This document shows positions 1 to 13,500 of a DNA stretch of 64,000 nucleotides, in pieces (positions within the stretch are counted from its first letter, which is position 1; each line of letters starts with the position of its first letter). A program made the translations under genes and the position numbers. Source of the stretch: Gavia stellata (taxonomy: Eukaryota; Chordata; Aves; Gaviiformes; Gaviidae); NCBI RefSeq assembly GCF_030936135.1, contig NC_082594.1:128750668-128814667 (forward strand), read 5' to 3'. The notes below the pieces were generated by a model that worked only from the letters and a program-made list of their open reading frames with translations, was not told where the DNA came from and did not search any database.

Positions 1-935
1 GAGGCCAAGTGTTTGTGGTTCGTTTGAGAGGTTACCAGTGGGAGATGAGGACCAGCAAGAGCTTTCAGGGCTGGCACCTTTAGTGTAGGAGCAATCGCTG
101 GACGTTCGCAATTTCGGTGTTGAGCTCTGACGTGAATAACCGAGAGGATGAGATGATACGTCTGGACCTTTGAGTGCTAAACAAGTTCAGAGGCCAAGTG
201 TTTGTGGCTCGTTTGAGAGGTTCTCAGTGGGAGATGAGGACCAGCAAGAGCTTTCAGGGCTGGCACCTTTAGTGTAGGAGCAATCGCTGGACGTTCGCAA
301 TGTCGGTGTTGAGCTCTGACGTGAATTAGAGAGAGAAAGCGATGATACGTCTGGACCTTTGAGTGTCTAAACAAGTTCAGAGGCCAAGTGTTTGTGGTTT
401 GTTTGAGAGGTTACCAGTGGGAGATGAGGACCAGCAACAACTTTCAGGGCTGGCACCTTTAGTGTAGGAGCAATCGCTGGACGTTCGCAATTTCGGTGTT
501 GAGCTCTGAGGTGAATAAGCGGGAGGAAGCGATGATACCTCTGGACCTTTGAGTGTCTAAACAAGTTCACAGCCCAAATGTTTGTGGTTCGTTTGAGAGG
601 TTCTCAGTGGGAGATGAGGACCAGCAAGAGCTTTCAGGGCTGGCACCTTTAGTGTAGGAGCAATCGCTGGACATTCGCAATTTCGGTGTTGAGCTCTGAC
701 TTGAATTAGCGAGAGGAAGCGATGATACGTCTGGACCTTTGAGTGTCTAACAAGTTCAGAGGCCAAGTGTTTGTGGTTCGCTTTAGAAGTTGTCAGTGGG
801 AGATGAGGACCAGCAAGAGGTTTCAGGGCTGGCACCTTTAGTGTAGGAGCAATCGCTGGACGTTCGCAATTTCGGTGTTGAGCTCTGACGTGAATAAGCG
901 AGAGGAAGCGATGATACGTCTGGACCTTTGAGTGT

Positions 936-3900
936 CTAAACAAGTTCAGAGGCCAAGTGTTTGTGGTTTGTTTGAGAGGTTCTCAGTGGGAGATGAGGAC
1001 CAGCAAGAGCTTTCAGGGCTGGCACCTTTAGTGTAGGAGCAATCGCTGGACGTTCACAATGTCGGTGTTGAGCTCTGACGTGAATTAGCGAGAGGAAGCG
1101 ATGATACGTCTGGACCTTTGAGAGACTAAACAAGTTCAGAGCCCAAGTGTTTGTGGTTCGTTTGAGAGGTTACCAGTGGGAGATGAGGACCAGCAAGAGC
1201 TTTCAGGGCTGGCACCTTTAGTGTAGGAGCAGTCGCTGGACGTTCGCAATTTCGGTGTTGAGCTCTGACGTGAATAACCAAGAGGAAGCGATGATACGTC
1301 TGGACCTTTGAGTGTCTAAACAAGTTCAGAGGCCAAGTGTTTGTGGTTAGTTTGAGAGGTTACCAGTGGGAGATGAGGACCAGCAAGAAGTTACAGGTCT
1401 GGCACCTTTAGTGTAGGAGCAATCGCTGGACGTTCGCAATTTCAGTGTTGAGCTCAGACGTGAATAAGCGAGAGGAAGCGGTGATACGTCTGGACCTTTG
1501 AGAGACTAAACAAGTTCAGAGGCCAAGTGTTTGTGGTTCGTTTGAGAGGTAACCAGTGGGAGATGAGGGCCAGCAAGAGGTTACAGGGCTGGCAACCTTT
1601 AGTGTAGGAGCAATCGCTGGACGTTCGCAATTTCGGTGTTGAGCTCTGACGTGAATAAGCGAGAGGAAGCAATGATATGTCTGGACCTTTGAGAGAATAA
1701 ACAAGTTCAGAGGCCAAGTGTTTGTGGTTCGTTTGAGAGATTCTTAGTGGGAGATGAGGACCAGCAGCAGCTTTCAGGGCTGCAACATTTAGTTTAGGAG
1801 CAATCGCTTGACGTTCACAATTTCAGTGTTGAGCTCTGACGTGAATAAGAGAGAGGAAGAGATGATACGTCTGGACCTCTGAGTGTCTAAACAAGTTCAG
1901 AGGCCAAGTGTTTGTGGTTCGTTTGAGAGGTTACCAGTGGGAGATGAGGACTAGCAAGAGCTTTCAGGGCTGGCACCTTCAGTGTAGGAGCAAGCGCTGG
2001 ACGTTCGTAATTTCGGTGTTGAGCTCTGACGTGAATAAGCGAGAGGAAGCAATGATACGTCTGGACCTTTCAGTGTCTAAACAAGTTCAGAGGCCAAGTG
2101 TTTGTGGTTCGTTTGAGAGGTTACCAGTGGGAGATGAGGACCAGCAACAGCTTTCAGGGCTGGCACCTTTAGTGTAGGAGCAATCGCTGGACGTTCGCAA
2201 TTTCGGTGTTGAGCTCTGACGTGAATAACCGAGAGGATGAGATGATACGTCTGCACCTTTGAGTGTCTAAACAAGTTCAGAGGCCAAGTGTTTGTGGTTC
2301 GTTTGAGAGGTTCTCAGTGGGAGATGAGGACCAGCAACAGCTTTCAGGGCTGGCACCTTTAGTGTAGGAGCAATAGCTGGACGTTCGCAATTTCGGTGTT
2401 GAGCTCTGACGTGAATAACCGAGAGGATGAGATGATACGTCTGGACCTTTGAGTGTCTAAACAAGTTCAGAGGCCAAGTGTTTGTGGTTCGTTTGAGAGG
2501 TTCTCAGTGGGAGACGAGGACCAGCAACAGCTTTCAGGGCTGGCACCTTTAGTGTAGGACTAATCGCTGGACGTTCGCAATGTCGGTGTTGAGCTCTGAC
2601 GTGAATAAGCGAGAGGAAGCGATGATACGTCTGGACCTTTGAGTGTCTAAACAAGTTCAGAGGCCAAGTGTTTGTGGTTTGTTTGAGAGGTTACCAGTGG
2701 GAGATGAGGACCAGCAAGAGCTTTCAGGGCTGGCACCTTTAGTGTAGGAGCAATCGCTGGACGTTCGCAATTTCGGTGTTGAGCTCTGACGTGAATTAGC
2801 GAGAGGAAGCGATGATACCTCTGGACCTTTGAGTGTCTAAACAAGTTCAGAGGCCAAATGTTTGTGGTTCGTTTGAGAGGTTCTCAGTGGGAGATGAGGA
2901 CCAGCAAGAGCTTTCAGGGCTGGCACCTTTAGTGTAGGAGCAATCGCTGGACGTTCGCAATTTCGGTGTTGAGCTCTGACGTGAATAAGCGAGAGGAAGC
3001 AATGATACGTCTGGACCTTTGAGTGTCTAAACAAGTTCAGAGGCCAAGTGTTTGTGGTTCGTTTGAGAGGTTACCAGTGGGAGATGAGGACCAGCAACAG
3101 CTTTCAGGGCTGGCACCTTTAGTGTAGGAGCAATCGCTGGACGTTCGCAATTTCGGTGTTGAGCTCTGACGTGAATAACCGAGAGGATGAGATGATACGT
3201 CTGCACCTTTGAGTGTCTAAACAAGTTCAGAGGCCAAGTGTTTGTGGTTCGTTTGAGAGGTTCTCAGTGGGAGATGAGGACCAGCAACAGCTTTCAGGGC
3301 TGGCACCTTTAGTGTAGGAGCAATAGCTGGACGTTCGCAATTTCGGTGTTGAGCTCTGACGTGAATAACCGAGAGGATGAGATGATACGTCTGGACCTTT
3401 GAGTGTCTAAACAAGTTCAGAGGCCAAGTGTTTGTGGTTCGTTTGAGAGGTTCTCAGTGGGAGACGAGGACCAGCAACAGCTTTCAGGGCTGGCACCTTT
3501 AGTGTAGGACTAATCGCTGGACGTTCGCAATGTCGGTGTTGAGCTCTGACGTGAATAAGCGAGAGGAAGCGATGATACGTCTGGACCTTTGAGTGTCTAA
3601 ACAAGTTCAGAGGCCAAGTGTTTGTGGTTTGTTTGAGAGGTTACCAGTGGGAGATGAGGACCAGCAAGAGCTTTCAGGGCTGGCACCTTTAGTGTAGGAG
3701 CAATCGCTGGACGTTCGCAATTTCGGTGTTGAGCTCTGACGTGAATTAGCGAGAGGAAGCGATGATACCTCTGGACCTTTGAGTGTCTAAACAAGTTCAC
3801 AGCCCAAATGTTTGTGGTTCGTTTGAGAGGTTCTCAGTGGGAGATGAGGACCAGCAAGAGCTTTCAGGGCTGGCACCTTTAGTGTAGGAGCAATCGCTGG

Positions 3901-6900
3901 ACGTTCGCAATTTCGGTGTTGAGCTCTGACGTGAATAAGCGAGAGGAAGCGATGACACGTCTGGACCTTTGAGAGAATAAACAAGTTCAGAGCCCAAGTG
4001 TTTGTGGTTCGTTTGAGAGGTTACCAGTGGGACATGAGGACCAGCAACAGCTTTCAGGGCTGGCACCTTTAGTGTAGGAGCAATCGCTGGACGTTCGCCA
4101 TTTCGGAGTTGAGCTCTGACGTGAATTAGCGAGAGGAAGCGATGATACGTCTGGACCTTTGAGTGTCTAAACAAGTTCACAGCCGAAGTGTTTGTGGTTC
4201 GTTTGAGAGGTTACCAGTGGGAGATGAGGACCAGCAAGACCTTTCAGGGCTGGCACCTTTAGTGTAGGAGCAATCGCTGGACGTTCGCAATTTCGGTGTT
4301 GAGCTCTGACGTGAATAAGCGAGAGGAAGCGATGATACGTCTGGACCTTTGAGTGTCTAAACAAGTTCAGAGGCCAAGTGTTTGTGGTTCGTTTGAGAGG
4401 TTACCAGTGGGAGATGAGGACCAGCAAGAGGTTTCAGGGCTGGCACCTTTAGTGTAGGAGCAATCGCTGGACGTTCGCAATTTCGGTGTTGAGCTCTGAC
4501 GTGAATAAGCGAGAGGAAGCGATGATACGTCTGGACCTTTGAGTGTCTAAACAAGTTCAGAGGCCAAGTGTTTGTGGTTTGTTTGAGAGGTTCTCAGTGA
4601 GAGATGAGGACCAGCAAGAGCTTTCAGGGCTGGCACCTTTAGTGTAGGAGCAATCGCTGGACGTTCACAATGTCGGTGTTGAGCTCTGACGTGAATTAGC
4701 GAGAGGAAGCGATGATACGTCTGGACCTTTGAGAGACTAAACAAGTTCAGAGCCCAAGTGTTTGTGGTTCGTTTGAGAGGTTACCAGTGGGAGATGAGGA
4801 CCAGCAAGAGCTTTCAGGGCTGGCACCTTTAGTGTAGGAGCAGTCGCTGGACGTTCGCAATTTCGGTGTTGAGCTCTGACGTGAATAACCAAGAGGAAGC
4901 GATGATACGTCTGGACCTTTGAGTGTCTAAACAAGTTCAGAGGCCAAGTGTTTGTGGTTAGTTTGAGAGGTTACCAGTGGGAGATGAGGACCAGCAAGAA
5001 GTTACAGGTCTGGCACCTTTAGTGTAGGAGCAATCGCTGGACGTTCGCAATTTCAGTGTTGAGCTCAGACGTGAATAAGCGAGAGGAAGCGTTGATACGT
5101 CTGGACCTTTGAGAGACTAAACAAGTTCAGAGGCCAAGTGTTTGTGGTTCGTTTGAGAGGTAACCAGTGGGAGATGAGGGCCAGCAAGAGGTTACAGGGC
5201 TGGCACCTTTAGTGTAGGAGCAATCGCTGGACGTTCGCAATTTCGGTGTTGAGCTCTGACGTGAATAAGCGAGAGGAAGCAATGATATGTCTGGACCTTT
5301 GAGAGAATAAACAAGTTCAGAGGCCAAGTGTTTGTGGTTCGTTTGAGAGATTCTTAGTGGGAGATGAGGACCAGCAGCAGCTTTCAGGGCTGCAACATTT
5401 AGTTTAGGAGCAATCGCTTGACGTTCACAATTTCAGTGTTGAGCTCTGACGTGAATAAGAGAGAGGAAGAGATGATACGTCTGGACCTCTGAGTGTCTAA
5501 ACAAGTTCAGAGGCCAAGTGTTTGTGGTTCGTTTGAGAGGTTACCAGTGGGAGATGAGGACTAGCAAGAGCTTTCAGGGCTGGCACCTTCAGTGTAGGAG
5601 CAAGCGCTGGACGTTCGTAATTTCGGTGTTGAGCTCTGACGTGAATAAGCGAGAGGAAGCAATGATACGTCTGGACCTTTGAGTGTCTAAACAAGTTCAG
5701 AGGCCAAGTGTTTGTGGTTCGTTTGAGAGGTTACCAGTGGGAGATGAGGACCAGCAACAGCTTTCAGGGCTGGCACCTTTAGTGTAGGAGCAATCGCTGG
5801 ACGTTCGCAATTTCGGTGTTGAGCTCTGACGTGAATAACCGAGAGGATGAGATGATACGTCTGCACCTTTGAGTGTCTAAACAAGTTCAGAGGCCAAGTG
5901 TTTGTGGTTCGTTTGAGAGGTTCTCAGTGGGAGATGAGGACCAGCAACAGCTTTCAGGGCTGGCACCTTTAGTGTAGGAGCAATCGCTGGACGTTCGCAA
6001 TTTCGGTGTTGAGCTCTGACGTGAATAACCGAGAGGATGAGATGATACGTCTGGACCTTTGAGTGTCTAAACAAGTTCAGAGGCCAAGTGTTTGTGGTTC
6101 GTTTGAGAGGTTCTCAGTGGGAGACGAGGACCAGCAACAGCTTTCAGGGCTGGCACCTTTAGTGTAGGACTAATCGCTGGACGTTCGCAATGTCGGTGTT
6201 GAGCTCTGACGTGAATAAGCGAGAGGGAGCGATGATACGTCTGGACCTTTGAGTGTCTAAACAAGTTCAGAGGCCAAGTGTTTGTGGTTTGTTTGAGAGG
6301 TTACCAGTGGGAGATGAGGACCAGCAAGAGCTTTCAGGGCTGGCACCTTTAGTGTAGGAGCAATCGCTGGACGTTCGCAATTTCGGTGTTGAGCTCTGAC
6401 GTGAATTAGCGAGAGGAAGCGATGATACCTCTGGACCTTTGAGTGTCTAAACAAGTTCACAGCCCAAATGTTTGTGGTTCGTTTGAGAGGTTCTCAGTGG
6501 GAGATGAGGACCAGCAAGAGCTTTCAGGGCTGGCACCTTTAGTGTAGGAGCAATCGCTGGACGTTCGCAATTTCGGTGTTGAGCTCTGACGTGAATAAGC
6601 GAGAGGAAGCGATGACACGTCTGGACCTTTGAGAGAATAAACAAGTTCAGAGCCCAAGTGTTTGTGGTTCGTTTGAGAGGTTACCAGTGGGAGATGAGGA
6701 CCAGCAACAGCTTTCAGGGCTGGCACCTTTAGTGTAGGAGCAATCGCTGGACGTTCGCCATTTCGGAGTTGAGCTCTGACGTGAATTAGCGAGAGGAAGC
6801 GATGATACGTCTGGACCTTTGAGTGTCTAAACAAGTTCACAGCCGAAGTGTTTGTGGTTCGTTTGAGAGGTTACCAGTGGGAGATGAGGACCAGCAAGAC

Positions 6901-7024
6901 CTTTCAGGGCTGGCACCTTTAGTGTAGGAGCAATCGCTGGACGTTCGCAATTTCGGTGTTGAGCTCTGACGTGAATAAGCGAGAGGAAGCGATGATACGT
7001 CTGGACCTTTGAGTGTCTAAACAA
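936..7024 (+). repeat. Higher-order duplicated blocks within the satellite (950, 2,660 and 3,610 bp offsets)
   Basis: The pattern of variant monomers repeats in order. Units 936-2836 match 4547-6446 at an offset of 3,611 bp, which drops to 3,610 after a one-base insertion near 1,591 (GGCAACC versus GGCACC). Units 3027-4364 match 5687-7024 at an offset of 2,660 bp (14 monomers). The four-monomer block 2077-2836 also recurs at 3027-3786 (offset 950) and 5687-6446. Diagnostic private variants travel together: CTGCACCTTTG, GTAGGACTAATCG, GGTTTGTTTG with ATACCTCTGG, and AAGAAGTTACAGGTC. The blocks are near-identical, so the duplications are recent compared with the divergence between neighbouring monomers. 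Confidence 0.85.
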
Positions 7025-7397
7025 GTTCAGAGGCCAAGTGTTTGTGGTTCGTTTGAGAGGTTACCAGTGGGAGATGAGGACCAGCAAGAGCTTTCAGGGC
7101 TGGCACCTTTAGTGTAGGAGCAATCGCTGGACGTTCGCAATTTCGGTGTTGAGCTCTGACATGAATAAGCGAGAGGAAGCGATGATACGTCTTGACCTCT
7201 GAGAGACGAAACAAGCTCAGAGCCCAAGTGTTTGTGGTTCGTTTGAGAGGTAGGTTACCAGTGGGAGATGAGGACCAGCAAGAGCTTTCAGGGCTGGCAC
7301 CTTTAGTATAGAAGCAATCGCTGGACGTTCACAATTTCGGTGTTGAGCTCTGACATGAATAAGCGAGAGGAAGCGATGATACATCTGGACCTTTGAG

Positions 7398-7405
7398 TAT
7401 ATAAA
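7398..7405 (+). other. TATATAAA-bearing monomer variant (first of eight)
   Basis: In this monomer the usual GAGTGTCTAAAC is replaced by GAGTATATAAAC, creating a TATA-box-like octamer. The next monomer carries a linked variant, GTTTGTTTTTTAGAGTTTAG in place of GTTCGTTTGAGAGGTTACC. The same haplotype recurs at about 9,246, 9,817, 10,388, 13,816, 17,618, 19,520 and 22,721; five of the eight read TATATAAA and three TATATATA. In the 9,246 copy the linked T-run variant is slightly different. It is a subfamily spread by array duplication. No transcription start can be shown from sequence alone. Confidence 0.6.
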
Positions 7406-8933
7406 CAAGTTCAGAGGCCAAGTGTTTGTGGTTTGTTTTTTAGAGTTTAGCAGTGTGAGATGAGGACCAGCAAGAGCTTTCAGGGCTGGCACCTTTAGTG
7501 TAGGAGCAATCGCTGGACGTTCGCAATTTCGGTGTTGAGCTCTGACGTGAATTAGCGAGAGGAAGCGATGATACGTCTGGACCTTTGAGAGAATAAACAA
7601 GTTCAGAGTCCAAGTGTTTGTGGTTTGTTTGAGAGGTTACCAGTGGGAGATGAGGACCAGCAACAGCTTTCAGGGCTGGCACCTTTAGTGTAGGAGCAAT
7701 CGCTGGATGTTCGGAATTTCGGTGTTGAGCTCTGACGTGAATAAGCGAGAGGAAGCAATGATACGTCTGGACCTTTGAGTGTCTAAACAAGTTCATCGGC
7801 CAAGTGTTTGTGGTTCGTTTGAGAGGTTACCAGTGGGAGATGAGGACCAGCAAGAGCTTTCAGGGCTGGCACCTTTAGTGTAGGAGCAATCGCTGGACGT
7901 TCACAATTTCAATGTTGAGCTCTGACGTGTATAAGCGAGAGGAAGCGATGATACGTCTGGACCTTTGAGTGTCTAAACAAGTTCAGAGGCCAAGTGTTTG
8001 TGGTTCGTTTGAGAGGTTACCAGTGGGAGATAAGGACCAGCAAGAGCTTTCAGGGCTGGCACCTTTAGTGTAGGAGCAATCGCTGGACGTTCGCAATTTC
8101 GGTGTTGAGCTCTAAAGTGAATAAGCGGGAGGAAGCGATGATACGTCTGGACCTTTGAGTGTCTAAACAAGTTCAGAGCCCAAGTGTTTGTGGTTCGTTT
8201 GAGAGGTTACCAGTGGGAGATGAGGACCAGCAAGAGCTTTCAGGGCGGGCACCTTTAGTGTAGGAGCAATCGCTGGACGTTCGCAATTTCGGTGTTGAGC
8301 TCTGACGTGAATAAGCGAGAGGAAGCGATGATACGTCTGGACCTTTGAGTGTCTAAACAAGTTCAGAGGCCAAGTGCTTGTGGTTCGTTTGAGAGTTTAG
8401 CAGTGTGAGATGAGGACCAGCAAGAGCTTTCAGGGCTGGCACCTTTAGTGTAGGAGCAATCGCTGGACGTTCGCAATTTCAGTGTTGAGCTCTGACGTGA
8501 ATTAGCGAGAGGAAGCGATGATACGTCTGGACCTTTGAGTGTCTAAACAAGCTCAGAGGCCAAGTGTTTGTGGTTCGTTTGACATGTCACCAGTGGGAGA
8601 TGAGGACCAGCAAGAGCTTTCAGGGCTGGCACCTTTAGTGTAGGAGCAATCGCTGGACGTTCGCAATTTCGGTGTTGAGCTCTGACGTGAATAAGCGAGA
8701 GGAAGCGATGATATGTCTGGACATTTGAGTGTCTAAACAAGTTCACAGCCCAAGTGTTTGTGGTTCGTTTGAGAGGTAGGTTACCAGTGGGAGATGAGGA
8801 CCAGCAACAGCTTTCAGAGCTGGCACCTTTAGTGTAGGAGCAATCGCTGGACGTTCGCAATTTCGATGTTGAGCTCTGACGTGAATTAGCGAGAGGAAGC
8901 GATGATACGTCTGGAGCTTTGAGAGAATAAAAA

Positions 8934-9064
8934 AGTTCAGAGCCCAAGTGTTTGTGGTTCGTTTGAGAGGTTACCAGTGGGAGATGAGGACCAGTAACAA
9001 CTTTCAGCGCTGGCACCTTTAGTGTAGGAAGTGATCACACGTCTGGACCTTTGAGTATCTAAAC
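8934..9064 (+). repeat. Internally deleted satellite monomer
   Basis: This unit is about 56 bp short. The sequence runs from CACCTTTAGTGTAGGA directly into AGTGATCACACGTCTGGACC, skipping the ATCGCTGGACGTTCGCAAT and GAGCTCTGACG parts of the monomer. It therefore has no SacI site. It lies in the 7.2-10.6 kb stretch, which has more indels than its surroundings: a GTAG insertion in GAGAGGTAGGTTACC at about 7,247 and again near 8,775, and T-run variants at 7,430, 9,280 and 9,850. Confidence 0.8.
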
Positions 9065-10582
9065 AAGTTCAGAGCCCAAGTGTTTGTGGTTCGTTTTAGA
9101 GGTTCCCAGCGGGAGATGAGGACCAGCAAAAACTTTCAGGGCTGGCACCTTTACTGTAGGAACAATCGCTGGACGTTCACCATATCGGTGTTGAGGTCTG
9201 GTGTGAATTAGCGCAAGGAAGTGACCATACGTCTGGACCTTTGAGTATATATACAAGTTCAGAGCCAAGTGTTTGTGGTTTTTTTTTTAGTGGTTAGCAG
9301 TGGGAGATGAGGACCAGCAAGAGCTTTCAGGGCTGGCACCTTTAGTGTAGGAGCAATCGCTGGATGTTCGCAATTTCGGTGTTGAGCTCTGACGTGAATA
9401 AGCGAGAGGAAGCGATGATACGTCTGGAGCTTTGAGAGAATAAAAAAGTTCAGAGCCCAAGTGTTTGTGGTTCGTTTGAGAGGTTACCAGTGGGAGATGA
9501 GGACCAGTAACAACTTTCAGCGCTGGCACCTTTAGTGTAGGAGCAATCACTGGATGTTCGCAATTTCGGTGTTGAGCTCTGACGTGAATAAGCGAGAGGA
9601 AGCGATGATACGTCTGGACCTTTGAGTGTCTAAACAAGTTCAGAGGCCAAGTGTTTGTGGTTCGTTTGAGAGGTTACCAGTGGGACATGAGGACCAGCAA
9701 GAGCTTTCAGGGCTGGCACCTTTAGTGTAGGAGCAATCGCTGCACGTTCGCAATTTCGGTGTTGAGCTCTGACGTGAATAAGTGAGAGGAAGTTATCATA
9801 CATCTGGACCTTTGAGTATATATACAAGTTCAGAGCCAAGTGTTTGTGGTTTGTTTTTTAGAGTTTAGCAGTGTGAGATGAGGACCAGCAAGAGCTTCCA
9901 GGGCTGGCACCTTTAGTGTAGGAGCAATCGCTGGACGTTCGCAATTTCGGTGTTGAGCTCTGACGTGAATAAGCGAGAGGAAGCGATGATACGTCTGGAC
10001 CTTTGAGTGTCTAAACAAGTTCAGAGGCCAAGTGTTTGTGGTTCGTTTGAGAGGTTCTTAGCGGGAGATGAGGACCAGCAAGAGCTTTCAGGGCTGGCAC
10101 CTTTATTGTAGGAGCAATCGCTGGTTGTTCGCAATTTCGGTGTTGAGCTCTGACGTGAATAAGCGAGAGGAAGCGATGATACGTCTGGACCTTTCAGTGT
10201 CTAAACAAGTTCACAGGCCAAGTGTTTGTGGTTCGTTTGAGAGGTTACCAGTGGGAGATGAGGACCAGCAACAGCTTTCAGGGCTGGCACCTTTAGTGTA
10301 GGAGCAATCGCTGCACGTTCGCAATTTCGGTGTTCAGCTCTGACGTGAATAAGCGAGAGGAAGTTATTATACATCTGGACCTTTGAGTATATAAACAAGT
10401 TCAGAGGCCAAGTGTTTGTGGTTTGTTTTTTAGAGTTTAGCAGTGTGAGATGAGGACCAGCAAGAGCTTTCAGGGCTAGCACCTTTAGTGTAGGAGCAAT
10501 CGCTGGACATTCGCAATTTCGGTGTTGAGCTCTGACGTGAATAAGCGAGAGGAAGCGATGATACGTCTGGACCTTTGAGTGT

Positions 10583-13500
10583 CTAAACAAGTTCACAGCC
10601 GAAGTGTTTGTGGTTCGTTTGAGAGGTTACCAGTGGGAGATGAGGACCAGCAAGAGCTTTCATGGCGGGCACCTTTAGTGTAGGAGCAATCGCTGGACAT
10701 TCGCAATTTCGGTGTTGAGCTCTGACGTGAATTAGCGAGAGGAAGCGATGATACGTCTGGACCTTTGAGTGTCTAAACAAGTTCAGAGGCCAAGTGCTTG
10801 TGGTTCGTTTGAGAGGTTACCAGTGGGAGATGAGGACCAGCAAGAGCTTTCAGGGCTGGCACCTTTAGTGTAGGAGCAATCGCTGGACGTTCGCAATTTC
10901 GGTGTTGAGCTCTGACGTGAATAAGCGAGAGGAAGCGATGATACGTCTGGACCTTTGAGTGTCTAAAGGAGTTCAGTAGCCAAGTGTTTGTGGTTCGTTT
11001 GAGAGGTTACCAGTGTGAGGTGAGGACCAGCAAGAGCTTTCAGGGATGGCACCTTTAGTGTAGGAGCAATCGCTGGACGTTCGCAATTTCGGTGTTGAGC
11101 TCTGACGTGAATTAGCGAGAGGAAACGATGATACGTCTGGACCTTTGAGTGTCTAAACAAGTTCAGAGGCCAAGTGTTTGTGGTTCGTTTGAGAGGTTAC
11201 CAGTGGGAGATGAGGACCAGCAAGAGCCTTCAGGGCTGGCACCTTTAGTGTAGGAGCAATCGCTGGACTTTCGCAATTTCGGTGTTGAGCTCTGACGTGA
11301 ATTAGCGAGAGGAATCGATGATACGTCTGGACCTTTGAGTGTCTAAACAAGTTCAGAGGCCAAGTGTTTGTGGTTCGTTTGAGAGGTTACCAGTGGGAGA
11401 TGAGGACCAGCAAGAGCTTTCAGGGCTGGCACCTTTAGTGTAGGAGCAATCGCTGGACGTTCGCAATTTCGGTGTTGAGCTCTGATGTGAATAAGCGAGA
11501 GGAAGCGATGATACGTCTGGACCTTTGAGTGTCTAAACAAGTTCAGAGCCCAAGTGTTTGTGGTTCGTTTGAGAGGTTACCAGTGGGAGACGAGGACCAG
11601 CAACAGCTTTCAGGGCTGGCACCTTTAGTGTAGGAGCAGTCGCTGGACGTTCGCAATGTCGGTGTTGAGCTCTGACGTGAATAAGCGAGAGGAAGCGATG
11701 ATACGTCTGGACCTTTGAGTGTCTAAACAAGTTCAGAGGCCAAGTGTTTGTGGTTCGTTTGAGAGGTTACCAGTGGGAGATGAAGACCAGCAAGAGCTTT
11801 CAGGGCTGGCACCTTTAGTGTAGGAGCAATCGCTGGACGTTCGCAATTTCGGTGTTGAGCTCTGAAGTGAATAAGCGAGAGGAAGCGATGATACGTCTGG
11901 ACCTTTGAGTGTCTAAACAAGTTCACAGCCCAAGTGTTTGTGGTTCGTTTGAGAGGTTACCAGTGGGAGATGAGGACCAGCAAGAACTTTCAGGGCTGGC
12001 ACCTTTAGTGTAGGAGCAATCGCTGGACTTTCGCAATTTCGGTGTTGAGCTCTGACGTGAATAAGCGAGAGGAAGCGATGATCCGTCTGGACCTTTGAGT
12101 GTCTAAACAAGTTCAGAGGCCAAGTGTTTGTGGTTCGTTTGAGAGGTTACCAGTGGGAGATAAGGACCAGCAAGAGCTTTCAGGGCTGGCACCTTTAGTG
12201 TAGGAGCAATCGCTGGACGTTCGCAATTTCGGTGTTGAGCTCTGAAGTGAATAAGCGAGAGGAAGCGATGATACGTTTGGACCTTTGAGAGAATAAACAA
12301 GTTCACAGCCGAAGTGTTTGTGGTTCGTTTGAGAGGTTACCAGTGGGAGATGAGGACCAGCAAGAGCTTTCAGGGCGGGCACCTTTAGTGTAGGAGCAAT
12401 CGCTGGACATTCGCAATTTCGGTGTTGAGCTCTGACGTGAATTAGCGAGAGGAAGCGATGATACGTCTGGACCTTTGAGTGTCTAAACAAGTTCAGAGGC
12501 CAAGTGTTTGTGGTTCGTTTGAGAGGTTACCAGTGGGAGATGAGGACCACAGCAACAGCTTTCAGGGCTGGCACCTTTAGTGTAGGAGCAGTCGCTGGAC
12601 GTTCGCAATGTCGGTGTTGAGCTCTGACGTGAATAAGCGAGAGGAAGCGATGATACGTCTGGACCTTTGAGTGTCTAAACAAGTTCAGAGGCCAAGTGTT
12701 TGTGGTTCGTTTGAGAGGTTACCAGTGGGAGATGAGGACCAGCAACAGCTTTCAGGGCTGGCACCTTTAGTGTAGGAGCAATCGCTGGACGTTCGCCATT
12801 TCGGAGTTGAGCTCTGACGTGAATTAGCGAGAGGAAGCAATGATACGTCTGGACCTTTGAGTGTCTAAACAAGTTCACAGCCCAAGTGTTTGTGGTTCGT
12901 TTGAGAGGTTCTTAGCGGGAGATGAGGACCAGCAAGAGCTTTCAGGGCTGGCACCTTTAGTGTAGGAGCAATCGCTGGACGTTCGCAATTTCGGTGTTGA
13001 GCTCTGACATGAATAAGCGAGAGGAAGCGATGATACGTCTTGACCTCTGAGAGACGAAACAAGTTCAGAGCCCAAGTGTTTGTGCTTCGTTTGAGAGGTA
13101 GAACACCAGTGGGAGATGAGGACCAGCAAGAGCTTTCAGGGCTGGCACCTTTAGTATAGAAGCAATCGCTGGACGTTCACAATTTCGGTGTTGAGCTCTG
13201 ACATGAATAAGCGAGAGGAAGCTATGATACGTGTGGACGTTTGAGAGACTAAACAAGTTCATAGGCCAAGTGTTTGTGGTTCGTTTGAGAGGTTACCAGT
13301 GGGAGATGAGGACCAGCAAGAGCTTTCAGGGCTGGCACCTTTAGTGTAGGAGCAATCGCTGGACGTTTGCAATTTCAGTGTTGAGCTCTGACGTGAATTA
13401 GCGAGAGGAAGCGATGATACGTCTGGACCTTTGAGAGATTAAACAAGTTCAGAGGCCAAGTGTTTGTGGTTCGTTTGAGAGGTAACCAGTGGGAGATGAG

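Noticed and set aside
110..130. CENP-B-box-like core in the monomer (GTTCGCAATTTCGGTGT)
   Set aside because: Only the TTCG half fits. The required A and the CGGG block are absent or one base out of place, so it does not meet the consensus.
130..145. TGACGTGA in each type A monomer resembling a CRE/ATF site
   Set aside because: An 8-base match repeated only because the monomer is repeated. It drifts to TGACATGA, TGAAGTGA and TGAGGTGA without apparent constraint.
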